DNA of 11,524 bases from an uncultured Veillonella sp. (lineage in GTDB: Bacteria; Bacillota; Negativicutes; Veillonellales; Veillonellaceae). Within the stretch, counting starts at the first letter, position 1; every line of letters starts with the position of its first letter. The position numbers and the translations under genes were made by a program. A model generated the notes under the pieces. It saw only the letters and a list, made by a program, of their open reading frames with translations, searched no databases and was not told where the DNA came from. Below are positions 1 through 6,259 of this stretch, one piece after another. The stretch covers positions 1-11,524 of the forward strand of contig NZ_UQYC01000059.1 in assembly GCF_900545205.1 (NCBI RefSeq). Direction: 5' to 3'.

Positions 1-42
1 CAAAGCAGTAATGGTTAAATTTCGATACATTGAAGAATTCAT
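1..42 (-). CDS. 5' end of an unidentified gene running off the left edge
   Basis: Only the first 14 codons are in the window, reading MNSSMYRNLTITAL. A strong AAGGAGG ribosome site at 48-54 sits five bases before the ATG at 40-42, which makes this a convincing translation start. It begins about 23 bases after the stop of the SMR efflux gene on the same strand, so the two are probably cotranscribed. Too little protein is visible to name a family. Partners of SMR genes include a second SMR subunit or a regulator, but nothing here decides between these. Confidence 0.6.
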   Translation of the reverse strand, partial: MNSSMYRNLTITAL

Positions 43-65
43 AAAGGCCTCCTTAGTTAATATAT

Positions 66-395
66 CTAGTGTCCTACATTTCCCCACAAATTAAGGATCA
101 CTACGCCTACCACGATTAAAGCAATACCTAGCACGGTGTAGATATTAATGCCTTCGTGAAAGATAAAGACAGAAATCAATGTCGTCACTACAAGACCTAC
201 ACCAGACCATGTAGCATAGGTAACGCTCAGCGGAATATATTTCAACACATGGGTTAACGTATAAAACGACCCTATGTACCCAAGCGCACAGGCAATGGTC
301 TGCAACGGCCTTGTAAACCCGTCAGATGCTTTTAACATTGTCGTTGCAAATAACTCAAGCCCTATAGATAAGGCAAGTAAAAAATAAGATAACAT
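66..395 (-). CDS. SMR-family (EmrE/Qac-like) small multidrug efflux transporter
   Basis: This 109-residue, four-helix inner-membrane protein has the usual length of the small multidrug resistance family, whose members work as dimers exchanging protons for cationic drugs. Hydrophobic helices lie at about 2-21, 33-52, 57-77 and 85-104. The membrane glutamate that binds both proton and drug is E14, in the context GLELFATT. The SVTYATWSGVG stretch gives Y60 and W63, which match EmrE numbering. WSG after Y60 is typical of the Qac/EmrE type; guanidinium exporters usually have a different residue pattern there, so drug-type cations are the likelier substrate (inference). The start at 395 has an exceptionally strong AGGAGGGGG ribosome site at 398-406. 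The gene lies downstream of leuB and upstream of another start with a good ribosome site. A terminator hairpin just before its ribosome site suggests it is uncoupled from the leu operon or is attenuated. Confidence 0.93.
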   Translation of the reverse strand: MLSYFLLALSIGLELFATTMLKASDGFTRPLQTIACALGYIGSFYTLTHVLKYIPLSVTYATWSGVGLVVTTLISVFIFHEGINIYTVLGIALIVVGVVILNLWGNVGH

Positions 396-407
396 AACCC
401 CCTCCTA

Positions 408-437
408 CAAAAAAGAGAGGGACTTGCCCTCTCTTTT
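408..437 (-). terminator. Perfect hairpin with T-run between leuB and the SMR gene
   Basis: An 11-bp perfect stem (411-421 with 427-437) and 5-base loop is followed on the minus strand by TTTTTT and then directly by the SMR ribosome site. It fits the end of the leu operon transcript. Because a promoter-like sequence for the SMR gene lies upstream of the hairpin, it could also act as an attenuator of that gene. In the 3' half, CCCTC (417-421) can alternatively pair with GAGGG (400-404) of the ribosome site, an arrangement exclusive with the terminator stem. Confidence 0.8.
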
Positions 438-451
438 ATAACGTCTAAATA

Positions 452-524
452 TATAATACTTTCATATTATAAAACATATGATATGGTTTTGAAATGATTT
501 AGTTCACTTTATGAACTTTCAAAA
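452..524. repeat. Three nested or adjacent inverted repeats over the SMR promoter
   Basis: At 487-524 an outer 8-base pair of arms (TTTTGAAA/TTTCAAAA) encloses an inner GTTCA/TGAAC hairpin, and the outer arm covers the -35 box. At 471-490 an imperfect dyad (AAAACATAT/ATATGGTTTT, one-base bulge) fills the spacer. At 452-471 a perfect 7-base dyad (TATAATA/TATTATA) covers the -10 box and start. These could be operators for a regulator of the exporter, or the first could be a weak terminator for leuB. The sequence is AT-rich, so chance palindromes are possible. Confidence 0.4.
466..494 (-). promoter_or_regulatory. Probable promoter of the SMR efflux gene
   Basis: On the minus strand TTTCAA (489-494) and a perfect TATAAT (466-471) are 17 bases apart, giving a predicted start near 459. 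The -10 box matches consensus fully and the -35 box weakly. It lies between leuB and the SMR start and upstream of the 411-437 hairpin. Three dyads overlap it, described separately. Confidence 0.5.
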
Positions 525-539
525 TCTTGTTATATACGA

Positions 540-1610
540 TTATAGACGTTCGATTACAGCTTGCGCCATTTCTGTGGTACCTACGCGTTTTAAACCTTCG
601 CGGTAGATATCACCTGTTCGGTAACCATCAACGAGCACTTGTTCAACAGCTTTTTCAATAGCGTCAGCCACTTGAGGTAAATCAAGGGAATGACGGCACA
701 TCATAGCTGCGGACAAGATTGTGCCCAATGGGTTCGCCAAGTTTTGGCCCATGATGTCTGGTGCGGAACCGTGGATTGGTTCGTACAATGCTGTGCCTGT
801 ACCCATGGATGCAGATGGTAAAAGCCCGATGGAACCAGAGATAACAGCGCCTTCATCGGACAAGATGTCGCCGAACAAGTTTGTTGTCACGATAACGTCG
901 AATTGTGCAGGATTTACAACGAGTTGCATCGCTGTATTATCCACATAGAAGTAGTCTGTTGTGATGTCTGGATTAGAAGCAGCTTTCTCTTGAGCGATTT
1001 TACGCCACAAACGAGAGGAAGCCAATACATTTGCTTTATCTACGGATACAACCTTTTTGTTACGTTTGCGAGCTGTTTCCATAGCGATGTCCATGATGCG
1101 CTCTACTTCGTAACGGCTGTAAGTTTCTTTATCCCAAGCGAACTCGTTAGCACCTTCACCTTGTGCCTCTTCGCGTTCACCGAAGTAAATACCGCCAGTC
1201 AACTCACGAACGATAACGAAATCTACATCTTGTACGAGTTCCTTTTTAAGAGGAGAATACTCTTGCAAGGATGGATAGATTTTTACAGGACGCAAGTTAC
1301 AGAACAAACCAAGCTCCTTGCGAAGACCAAGGATTGCTTTTTCAGGACGGATAGAAGGATCTACATTATCCCATTTAGGACCGCCTACAGCACCAAGCAA
1401 TACAGCATCAGCGGCTTTACAAGCCTCGATAGTATCCTCAGTCAAAGGCACGCCGTATGCATCAATAGACGCACCGCCCGCTTTTTTATCAATCCAATTA
1501 ACCTTTACACCGGCTTTCTCAAAAGCCACATCACACACAGCCTTCGCTGCAGCAATAATCTCAGTACCGATACCATCACCAGGAATCAATACGATATTCT
1601 TTTCGCTCAT
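540..1610 (-). CDS. leuB: 3-isopropylmalate dehydrogenase
   Basis: This cytoplasmic enzyme oxidises and decarboxylates (2R,3S)-3-isopropylmalate with NAD+ to 2-ketoisocaproate, the third dedicated step of leucine synthesis. The 356 residues match the family length. The N-terminal PGDGIG (10-15), substrate arginines R97, R107 and R135, catalytic Y142 and K192 (VDKAN), and metal ligands D224, D248 and D252 in NLFGDILSDE are all present. EPIHGSAPDI near 277-286 is the NAD-specific cofactor loop. GAGAGG-type ribosome site precedes the ATG at 1608-1610. It is the last leu gene of the operon, separated from leuD by about 200 bases that hold a GC-rich structured element, so its expression may differ from the tightly coupled leuA-leuC-leuD. 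A 245-codon open frame on the opposite strand is a coding shadow. Confidence 0.98.
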   Translation of the reverse strand: MSEKNIVLIPGDGIGTEIIAAAKAVCDVAFEKAGVKVNWIDKKAGGASIDAYGVPLTEDTIEACKAADAVLLGAVGGPKWDNVDPSIRPEKAILGLRKELGLFCNLRPVKIYPSLQEYSPLKKELVQDVDFVIVRELTGGIYFGEREEAQGEGANEFAWDKETYSRYEVERIMDIAMETARKRNKKVVSVDKANVLASSRLWRKIAQEKAASNPDITTDYFYVDNTAMQLVVNPAQFDVIVTTNLFGDILSDEGAVISGSIGLLPSASMGTGTALYEPIHGSAPDIMGQNLANPLGTILSAAMMCRHSLDLPQVADAIEKAVEQVLVDGYRTGDIYREGLKRVGTTEMAQAVIERL

Positions 1611-1693
1611 ATTACCTCTCCATATAACAAATGCTCATAGATGAACCACAAACTCATCAGCCTTTATTGCACTATTCAGGTCTATAGCCTGTG

Positions 1694-1809
1694 CCGAGCC
1701 TTCACACTTCCGAGAGCCGAATGCTCGTCGAAAACGACTTTGGCCTTGCGAAGGCCGCAGGCCGCAGTCAGACCCGGCCAGTGGAGGCTTGAGACGAGTG
1801 TTCGGCTCG
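1694..1809. repeat. GC-rich structured insertion between leuD and leuB
   Basis: The stretch is visibly more GC-rich than its surroundings and packed with symmetry. Terminal arms at 1711-1729 (GAGCCGAATGCTCGTC core) and 1793-1809 (reverse complement GAGCCGAACACTCGTC) match at 14 of 16 core positions. Inside are a perfect GGCCTT-gcg-AAGGCC hairpin (1742-1756) and a tandem GGCCGCA pair (1753-1766). A third degenerate copy of the arm (CGAGCCTTCACACT) lies at 1694-1708. It begins three bases after the leuD stop. The layout suggests a REP- or MITE-like intergenic repeat dropped into the operon, able to fold in the mRNA and alter leuB expression. A 65-codon frame across it (minus, 1635-1832) shows no protein-like character. 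I cannot tell whether other copies exist. Confidence 0.6.
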
Positions 1810-1812
1810 CCC

Positions 1813-2304
1813 TTACTTGCGGTTTTTCGCAAAGTTCACAAGACCTCCTGCTGCCGCAATGTCTTGAATGAATTGTGGCAATTCAGTGCCTTGGTATTGT
1901 TCATTTTTAGTCAAGTTATACACGATACCTTTAGACAAGTCTACGCCGATAGCATCGCCTGCATCGATACGATCAACTTGTTCACCGATTTCAATTACAG
2001 GTAAACCGATGTTGATGGCATTACGGAAGAAGATACGTGCAAAGGAGTGTGCAATGATAACAGGCACGCCTTTTGCTTTGATAACGCCTGGTGCGTGTTC
2101 ACGGGAGGAACCACAGCCAAAGTTTTTACCAGCTACCATGATTTCGCCAGCTTTCACATTGGGAGCGAAAGTAGTATCAATATCTTCCATCGCATGTTCA
2201 GCCAATTCATTCCAGTCAGCAATCGCCAAGTAACGAGCCGGAATGATTACGTCTGTATCTACATCGTCGCCGTAGCGCCAGATTTTTTTGCTTTCAAAAT
2301 CCAT
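1813..2304 (-). CDS. leuD: 3-isopropylmalate dehydratase, small subunit
   Basis: With LeuC this forms the isopropylmalate isomerase that converts 2-isopropylmalate to 3-isopropylmalate in the cytoplasm. From the chosen start the protein is 163 residues, the usual size for the short bacterial/archaeal-type small subunit. It has YGDDVDTDVIIPARYL (11-26) and the swivel-domain motif NFGCGSSREHAP (61-72), which carries the substrate-recognition serines and arginine. I choose the ATG at 2302-2304, not the frame opening at 2328, because a GAGGAGGTTT ribosome site at about 2309-2317 is correctly spaced for it and the extra eight residues (MQALRRFN) are translated leuC 3' end. One base separates the leuC stop from this start (TAATATG), so the two subunits are probably translationally coupled, which suits equal stoichiometry. 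Confidence 0.97.
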   Translation of the reverse strand: MDFESKKIWRYGDDVDTDVIIPARYLAIADWNELAEHAMEDIDTTFAPNVKAGEIMVAGKNFGCGSSREHAPGVIKAKGVPVIIAHSFARIFFRNAINIGLPVIEIGEQVDRIDAGDAIGVDLSKGIVYNLTKNEQYQGTELPQFIQDIAAAGGLVNFAKNRK

Positions 2305-2305
2305 A

Positions 2306-3565
2306 TTAAACCTCCTCAGGGCCTGCAATGCGGCCTAATACAGCACTTGCTGCCGCCACGTAAGGGCTTGCCAAATATACTTCAGAATCAACGTGACCCA
2401 TACGACCACGGAAGTTACGGTTTGTAGTGGAAACTGTGCGTTCCCCTTCAGCCATGATACCCATGTAACCGCCAAGACATGGACCACATGTTGGCGTGGA
2501 CACTGCGCAGTCAGCTTGAATGAAGATGTCCAATAAACCATCTTTCATAGCTTGATCGTATACATCTTGGGAACCAGGAATTACGATACAACGAACGAAT
2601 GGAGCTACTTTGCGACCTTTGAAGATTTCTGCAGCTGCCACCAAGTCTTCGTAACGGCCATTTGTACAAGAACCAATGATAACTTGGTCGATTTTAATAT
2701 CTTTATCGATTTCGTTGATGTAATGTGTATTGGATGGCAAATGTGGGAAAGCTACAACTGGTTGCAATTTAGACAAGTCAATTGTAATTGTTTGGGCATA
2801 TACTGCATCAGGGTCTGGATTAATTGGTTCTACAGGACGATTTACGCGACCTTTGATGTATGCTTCAGTAATTTCATCATATGGGAATACGCCACATTTA
2901 CCGCCAGCTTCGATAGCCATGTTACAGATTGTAAGGCGGTCAGCCATAGTCATGTGTTGTACGCCTTCACCAGAGAATTCAAGGGCCATGTAACGAGCGC
3001 CGTCTACGCCGATTTTACCGATTAAATCAAGGATTACGTCTTTACCAGTTACCCATTTGTTAGGTTTGCCGATAAGCTCAACCTTAATTGTTTCAGGCAC
3101 TTTGAACCAAGTTTTACCTTCTGCCATAGCTACGCCCGCATCAGTGGAGCCTACGCCTGTGGAGAATGCATTCACCGCACCATATGTACAAGTGTGGGAG
3201 TCAGCACCGATCATCATTTCCCCAGGACCGATAAGACCTTTTTCTGGCAAAATAACGTGCTCGATACCCATGCGACCAACTTCAAAGTAGTTTGTGATGC
3301 CATGTTCGCGTACGAAATCGCGCATGACTTTAGCTTGTGTAGCAGATTGAATATCTTTATTTGGTGTGAAATGGTCAGGCACCAAGTAGATTTTATGACG
3401 GTCAAATACAGGTTTGCTGATTTTTAAGAACTCTTTACGCGCTGGTGGGAATGTGATGTCGTTCATCAATACCGCATCCAAATGACATTCGATGATTTGG
3501 CCTGGTTTAACAACATCAAGACCCGCGTGACGAGCCATATTCTTTTCAGTAATGGTCATACCCAT
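2306..3565 (-). CDS. leuC: 3-isopropylmalate dehydratase, large subunit
   Basis: This aconitase-superfamily subunit carries the [4Fe-4S] cluster of isopropylmalate isomerase. The three cluster cysteines are visible: C300 in IIGSCTNGR, and C360 and C363 in TPTCGPCLGG. The ADSHTCTYGA stretch (121-130) is the conserved aconitase-type active-site motif. At 419 residues it is the shorter LeuC type, not the roughly 465-residue enterobacterial form, and this pairs naturally with a short LeuD. The start at 3563-3565 follows AGGAGG at about 3574-3579, encoded within the EQEEEK tail of leuA. A second in-frame ATG two codons on (3557-3559) is possible but less well spaced. The leuA stop and this start form TAATATG, as at the leuC/leuD junction. 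Confidence 0.97.
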   Translation of the reverse strand: MGMTITEKNMARHAGLDVVKPGQIIECHLDAVLMNDITFPPARKEFLKISKPVFDRHKIYLVPDHFTPNKDIQSATQAKVMRDFVREHGITNYFEVGRMGIEHVILPEKGLIGPGEMMIGADSHTCTYGAVNAFSTGVGSTDAGVAMAEGKTWFKVPETIKVELIGKPNKWVTGKDVILDLIGKIGVDGARYMALEFSGEGVQHMTMADRLTICNMAIEAGGKCGVFPYDEITEAYIKGRVNRPVEPINPDPDAVYAQTITIDLSKLQPVVAFPHLPSNTHYINEIDKDIKIDQVIIGSCTNGRYEDLVAAAEIFKGRKVAPFVRCIVIPGSQDVYDQAMKDGLLDIFIQADCAVSTPTCGPCLGGYMGIMAEGERTVSTTNRNFRGRMGHVDSEVYLASPYVAAASAVLGRIAGPEEV

Positions 3566-3566
3566 A

Positions 3567-5105
3567 TTATTTTTCCTCCTCTTGTTCTAGCTCCATAGCT
3601 AGGAATACTGAGTTTACTGCATTAATATATGCATTTACACTTGATTTAACGATATCGGTGCTGATACCACGACCATGGTACAAACGACCGTTATATTCTA
3701 CCTTAAGGGTTGCTTCCCCAAGGGCATCTTTACCTGCTGTAATCGCGCGGATTTGGTAATCTTTCAAACTAATTGGCAAGCCAACCACACGTTCAACCGC
3801 TTTAAGGGATGCGTCTACTGGACCGTCACCAACGGCAGCATCGGCTTTTTCACCTTCTGGAGTCATAAGGCGAACGTCTGCGTATGCATAACCTTTTTCA
3901 CCCAATTTATAGTATTGAGCCACAAGCTCGAATGCTTTTTTATGATGTAAGTTATCTACTACAAGAGCGATGATATCATCATCGTATACTTGTTTTTTAC
4001 GGTCTGCCAATTCTTTGAATTTAGCGAAGAGGTCGTTGATTTTCTCTTCTGTGAAAGATTGGAAACCAAGTTTTGCCAAATGATCAGCAAAGGCATGACG
4101 GCCAGAGTGTTTACCCAATACGAGGTCTGTTTTTTCAGCCCCTACGGACTCAGGAGTCATGATTTCATACGTTTCAGGGTTGCTCATCATACCATGTTGG
4201 TGAATACCAGACTCATGAGCAAAAGCGTTAGAGCCAACGATTGGTTTATTTGGAGGAACTACAACACCTGTCAAACGACTTACGAGTTTAGAAACTTTTG
4301 TAAATTGTTTTGTATCAATGTTCACTTGAAGATCGCCGAAGTAATCATGGCGTGTTTTTAGAGCCATTACTACTTCTTCAATCGCTACGTTACCAGCGCG
4401 TTCGCCTAGACCATTAATTGTGCCTTCTACTTGGCGTGCACCTGCTTTAATAGCAGCTAACGTATTTGCATTAGCAAGACCTAAGTCATCATGACAGTGA
4501 ACGGAGATGATGGCATTTTCAATGCCTGGAGTATGTTCTTTGATGTAACGGATTTTGTCACCAAACTCATTAGGGTTCATGTAACCTACTGTATCTGGTA
4601 CATTAATAATCGTTGCACCACCAGCAATAGCAACACCAAATACTTGGCACGCGAAATCTAAATCAGAGCGTGCTGCATCTTCACCGGAAAACTCGATTTC
4701 ATCAACTTTACCTTTTGCATACGCCAATACAGATTTAACCTTATCCAAAACCTCTTGGCGAGTCATTTTTAATTTATATTCCATATGAAGTTCGGAAATA
4801 GCAATGAACACATGTAAACGGCTGCGTTCCGCATCTTTCAACGCATCAATCGCTTTTTGTACGTCCTTTTCATTAGCACGTGCCAACGCACAAATTGTTG
4901 CACCTTTTACTTCGCGTGCAATCGTTTGTACTGCTTCAAAATCCCCAGGGGATGCTGCTGGGAAGCCAGCCTCGATTACGTCGATGCCGAGGCGTACTAG
5001 GCCTTTCGCAATTTCAATTTTTTCAGGAGTTTGTAAAGACACACCTGGTGTTTGTTCCCCATCACGAAGGGTTGTATCGAAGAAATATACGCGATTTTGA
5101 TCCAT
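3567..5105 (-). CDS. leuA: 2-isopropylmalate synthase
   Basis: This enzyme condenses 2-ketoisovalerate and acetyl-CoA to 2-isopropylmalate, the committed and normally leucine-inhibited step. From the chosen ATG (5103-5105) it has 512 residues, the usual length. The TIM-barrel domain has FFDTTLRDGEQTPG (8-21, metal-binding D15 with R14), VHCHDDLGLAN (202-212, metal ligands H203 and H205) and NGLGERAGN (231-239). The linker region has FAHESGIHQHG (295-305). Residues about 385-505 form the C-terminal regulatory domain (GDGPVDASLKAV near 427-437), so feedback inhibition by leucine is expected. The frame opens 12 codons earlier, but AAGGTGA at about 5112-5118 is correctly placed for the start given here and family N-termini begin near this residue. 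It is the first gene of the operon, behind a T-box leader. Confidence 0.97.
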   Translation of the reverse strand: MDQNRVYFFDTTLRDGEQTPGVSLQTPEKIEIAKGLVRLGIDVIEAGFPAASPGDFEAVQTIAREVKGATICALARANEKDVQKAIDALKDAERSRLHVFIAISELHMEYKLKMTRQEVLDKVKSVLAYAKGKVDEIEFSGEDAARSDLDFACQVFGVAIAGGATIINVPDTVGYMNPNEFGDKIRYIKEHTPGIENAIISVHCHDDLGLANANTLAAIKAGARQVEGTINGLGERAGNVAIEEVVMALKTRHDYFGDLQVNIDTKQFTKVSKLVSRLTGVVVPPNKPIVGSNAFAHESGIHQHGMMSNPETYEIMTPESVGAEKTDLVLGKHSGRHAFADHLAKLGFQSFTEEKINDLFAKFKELADRKKQVYDDDIIALVVDNLHHKKAFELVAQYYKLGEKGYAYADVRLMTPEGEKADAAVGDGPVDASLKAVERVVGLPISLKDYQIRAITAGKDALGEATLKVEYNGRLYHGRGISTDIVKSSVNAYINAVNSVFLAMELEQEEEK

Positions 5106-5163
5106 AATCTTCACCTTTTCTGTACTATTAAAACATAACACTTTATTATATCTATCAATTGTG

Positions 5164-5223
5164 AAAGTTTAGTAAAATCGCTGATGCATCTATGATGATC
5201 TATCAGTGCTTTTACTAGACTTT
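5164..5223 (-). other. Long imperfect hairpin between T-box terminator and leuA
   Basis: Arms of 22 bases (5164-5185 and 5202-5223) match at 19 positions around a 16-base loop. It is transcribed only after read-through of the T-box terminator. No T-run follows on the minus strand, so it does not look like a second terminator. It could stabilise the mRNA 5' end, be an RNase site, or be a small palindromic repeat. Confidence 0.6.
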
Positions 5224-5228
5224 TACAA

Positions 5229-5270
5229 TAAAAAAAGCCCCTCAGAACAACTGTCGTTGCTCAAAGGGGC
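5229..5270 (-). terminator. T-box-controlled terminator
   Basis: GCCCCT (5265-5270) pairs with AGGGGC (5237-5242), with a second stem GAGCAAC/GTTGTTC inside, followed by a run of T on the minus strand (5230-5236). This is the default OFF structure when tRNA is charged. Confidence 0.93.
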
Positions 5271-5474
5271 GTTATATACATAACACGGTACCACCCTAAT
5301 TGGGACTCGTTTCGGGTATAACGGAACCACCGTCGATGACTACTGCTGAATTCGCCACCAAAGCTCACGGGAGAGTGTCAGCGTACAACCTCTATTGCCT
5401 CGCACCAACCGGCAACTCTCTGAAAGCAGGATTTGTAAACCTTTATACCCATTCATAGCTCGTATTTAAGATAT
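5229..5474 (-). ncRNA. T-box leader (uncharged-tRNA riboswitch), probably tRNA-Leu
   Basis: The T-box core AGGGTGGTACCG is at 5286-5297 on the minus strand. Stem I carries the AGAGAG (5416-5421) and GGTTGGTG (5403-5410) distal motifs, closed by TTGCC/GGCAA (5411-5415 with 5395-5399). The antiterminator can be drawn: AGGG pairs with CCCCT (5265-5269), GTGTTAT pairs with ATAACGC, and the seven-base TGGTACC bulge is left to meet the tRNA acceptor end. The same CCCCT is the 5' strand of the terminator, so the two are exclusive. By family knowledge uncharged tRNA stabilises the antiterminator and turns on the operon. A CUC leucine codon at 5373-5375 is my candidate specifier, unproven without a fold; the leu genes downstream support leucine. 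The 5' boundary is the predicted transcription start. Confidence 0.93.
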
Positions 5475-5480
5475 AAGGGT

Positions 5481-5510
5481 ATTGTACTGTATTCTATAGA
5501 GTTATGTCAA
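5481..5510 (-). promoter_or_regulatory. leuA: Promoter of the leu operon
   Basis: Perfect TTGACA (5505-5510) and TACAAT (5481-5486) are separated by 18 bases on the minus strand. The predicted start near 5474 puts the whole T-box leader in the transcript. It lies about 40 bases past the stop of the upstream 135-residue gene, with no terminator visible between, so read-through from that gene is possible. Confidence 0.85.
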
Positions 5511-5547
5511 TTAAAATAAAATGAATATGTTTAATAAGATATTCTCG

Positions 5548-5955
5548 TTAGTATCTACCCCACTCTAACTCATCAAAACTATTCAAGATTAATTTTTCCA
5601 TTTTTACAACTTGATTAGATAGCTCTATTCTGCCATTAACAAATAAAATATCTGTATACCATTCCTTTAAACTAGCATACACTTCATTCTCTAAATCAAT
5701 AATGATAGTTTCTATGGGATCCCAAGTTTTGCATCTTACAGACTCGACCATAACCATGCTACTGCCTATGAAAGTAACATCTCTACCATATATCCAAAAC
5801 GGCAATACTTTGTCTTTTATAGAAATAGAATATATAGCATCGCCATGAGGTGGTTCCGTTTCATATTGTGCTTTAATTTTGTACTTTTCCATTATCTTGT
5901 TGCTAGCATTTTCTATGTATGGTAGCTTTGAAATCTTATAATTATCTACGTTCAT
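5548..5955 (-). CDS. Unrecognised 135-residue protein
   Basis: I do not recognise a family. The protein is soluble-looking, without signal peptide or membrane segment. It has alternating beta-like segments (AIYSISIKDKVLPFWIYG near 40-57, VTFIGSSMVMV near 60-70, ETIIIDLENEVY near 82-93), then a helical C-terminus. The size and acidic, beta-rich look are compatible with immunity-type or small accessory proteins, but this is only an impression. GGAG at about 5961-5964 precedes the ATG at 5953-5955. A promoter-like pair and a structured leader lie upstream, and the leu promoter lies just downstream on the same strand. Codon use is AT-richer than the leu genes, consistent with an accessory gene. 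Confidence 0.7.
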   Translation of the reverse strand: MNVDNYKISKLPYIENASNKIMEKYKIKAQYETEPPHGDAIYSISIKDKVLPFWIYGRDVTFIGSSMVMVESVRCKTWDPIETIIIDLENEVYASLKEWYTDILFVNGRIELSNQVVKMEKLILNSFDELEWGRY

Positions 5956-6009
5956 AAGAGCTCCATTATTTTATTATCAATTACAATAAAGAGGACTGTA
6001 TAACCTTGG

Positions 6010-6073
6010 TTTGTCACCACTATCTGACAAAGAAGCCCTTGCTAGGACCGGCATCCTTTGCAAGGGCTTCTTT
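6010..6073. other. Overlapping, mutually exclusive hairpins in the 5956-6259 gap
   Basis: The 304-base stretch 5956-6259 holds no gene. At 6029-6042 and 6060-6073 there is a perfect 14-bp stem (AAAGAAGCCCTTGC) with a 17-base loop that itself contains AGGA/TCCT. At 6010-6016 and 6025-6031 a 7-bp stem (TTTGTCA/TGACAAA) uses the bases at the foot of the first one, so both cannot form fully. T-runs are poor on both strands, so a plain terminator is not certain. Alternatives are a regulated leader of the 135-residue gene or the relic end of an insertion sequence. The rest of the gap holds the promoter at 6106-6135 and the terminator at 6165-6195. Confidence 0.6.
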
Positions 6074-6105
6074 GGTGCATTTAATCAACACTTTGCTCTA
6101 TCGAT

Positions 6106-6135
6106 ATTCTACCATAAAAAGTAAAATATTGTCAT
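6106..6135 (-). promoter_or_regulatory. Probable promoter of the 135-residue gene
   Basis: ATGACA (6130-6135) and TAGAAT (6106-6111) are 18 bases apart on the minus strand, each one base from consensus. The predicted start near 6099 gives an unusually long leader of about 145 bases containing the 6010-6073 hairpins. Confidence 0.5.
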
Positions 6136-6164
6136 TATGAGTAACTTTATTTCACATATAATAT

Positions 6165-6195
6165 AAAAACCCCTCGGAGTTGCCGCTCCGAGGGA
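6165..6195 (-). terminator. Terminator of the exported-protein gene
   Basis: A perfect 9-bp stem CCCTCGGAG/CTCCGAGGG (6171-6179 with 6186-6194) and six-base loop is followed on the minus strand by GTTTTTATA. It lies about 65 bases after the stop at 6260. On the plus strand the T-run is shorter (ATTTTG). Confidence 0.85.
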
Positions 6196-6259
6196 TTTTG
6201 TAGTTAATTGCACAACTATCAATTGGCTATCTTGAATATACTACACTTAGAGTGTTTTT

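Noticed and set aside
396..540. Guanidine (ykkC-type) riboswitch before the SMR gene
   Set aside because: SMR genes often have these, but the ACGR-loop hairpin pairs and the conserved cores of the known classes are not present. Only a simple terminator hairpin and AT-rich dyads are seen.
903..1640. 245-codon open frame on the plus strand opposite leuB
   Set aside because: It lies wholly antisense to a conserved enzyme gene and its product looks like translated complement, with no ribosome site or family resemblance.
1635..1832. 65-codon minus-strand frame between leuD and leuB
   Set aside because: It spans the GC-rich palindromic element and overlaps the leuD end; the symmetry of the DNA explains the sequence better than a protein does.
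2305..2328. N-terminal extension of LeuD by eight residues
   Set aside because: It would overlap leuC, and the strong GAGGAGGT site is placed for the ATG at 2304.
3567..5105. Possible homocitrate or citramalate synthase instead of LeuA
   Set aside because: The full LeuA-type regulatory domain and length, neighbouring leuC, leuD and leuB, and a T-box leader make isopropylmalate synthase much the best call.
5106..5141. N-terminal extension of LeuA by 12 residues
   Set aside because: The inner ATG has a well-spaced AAGGTGA site and matches the usual N-terminus; the extension has none.
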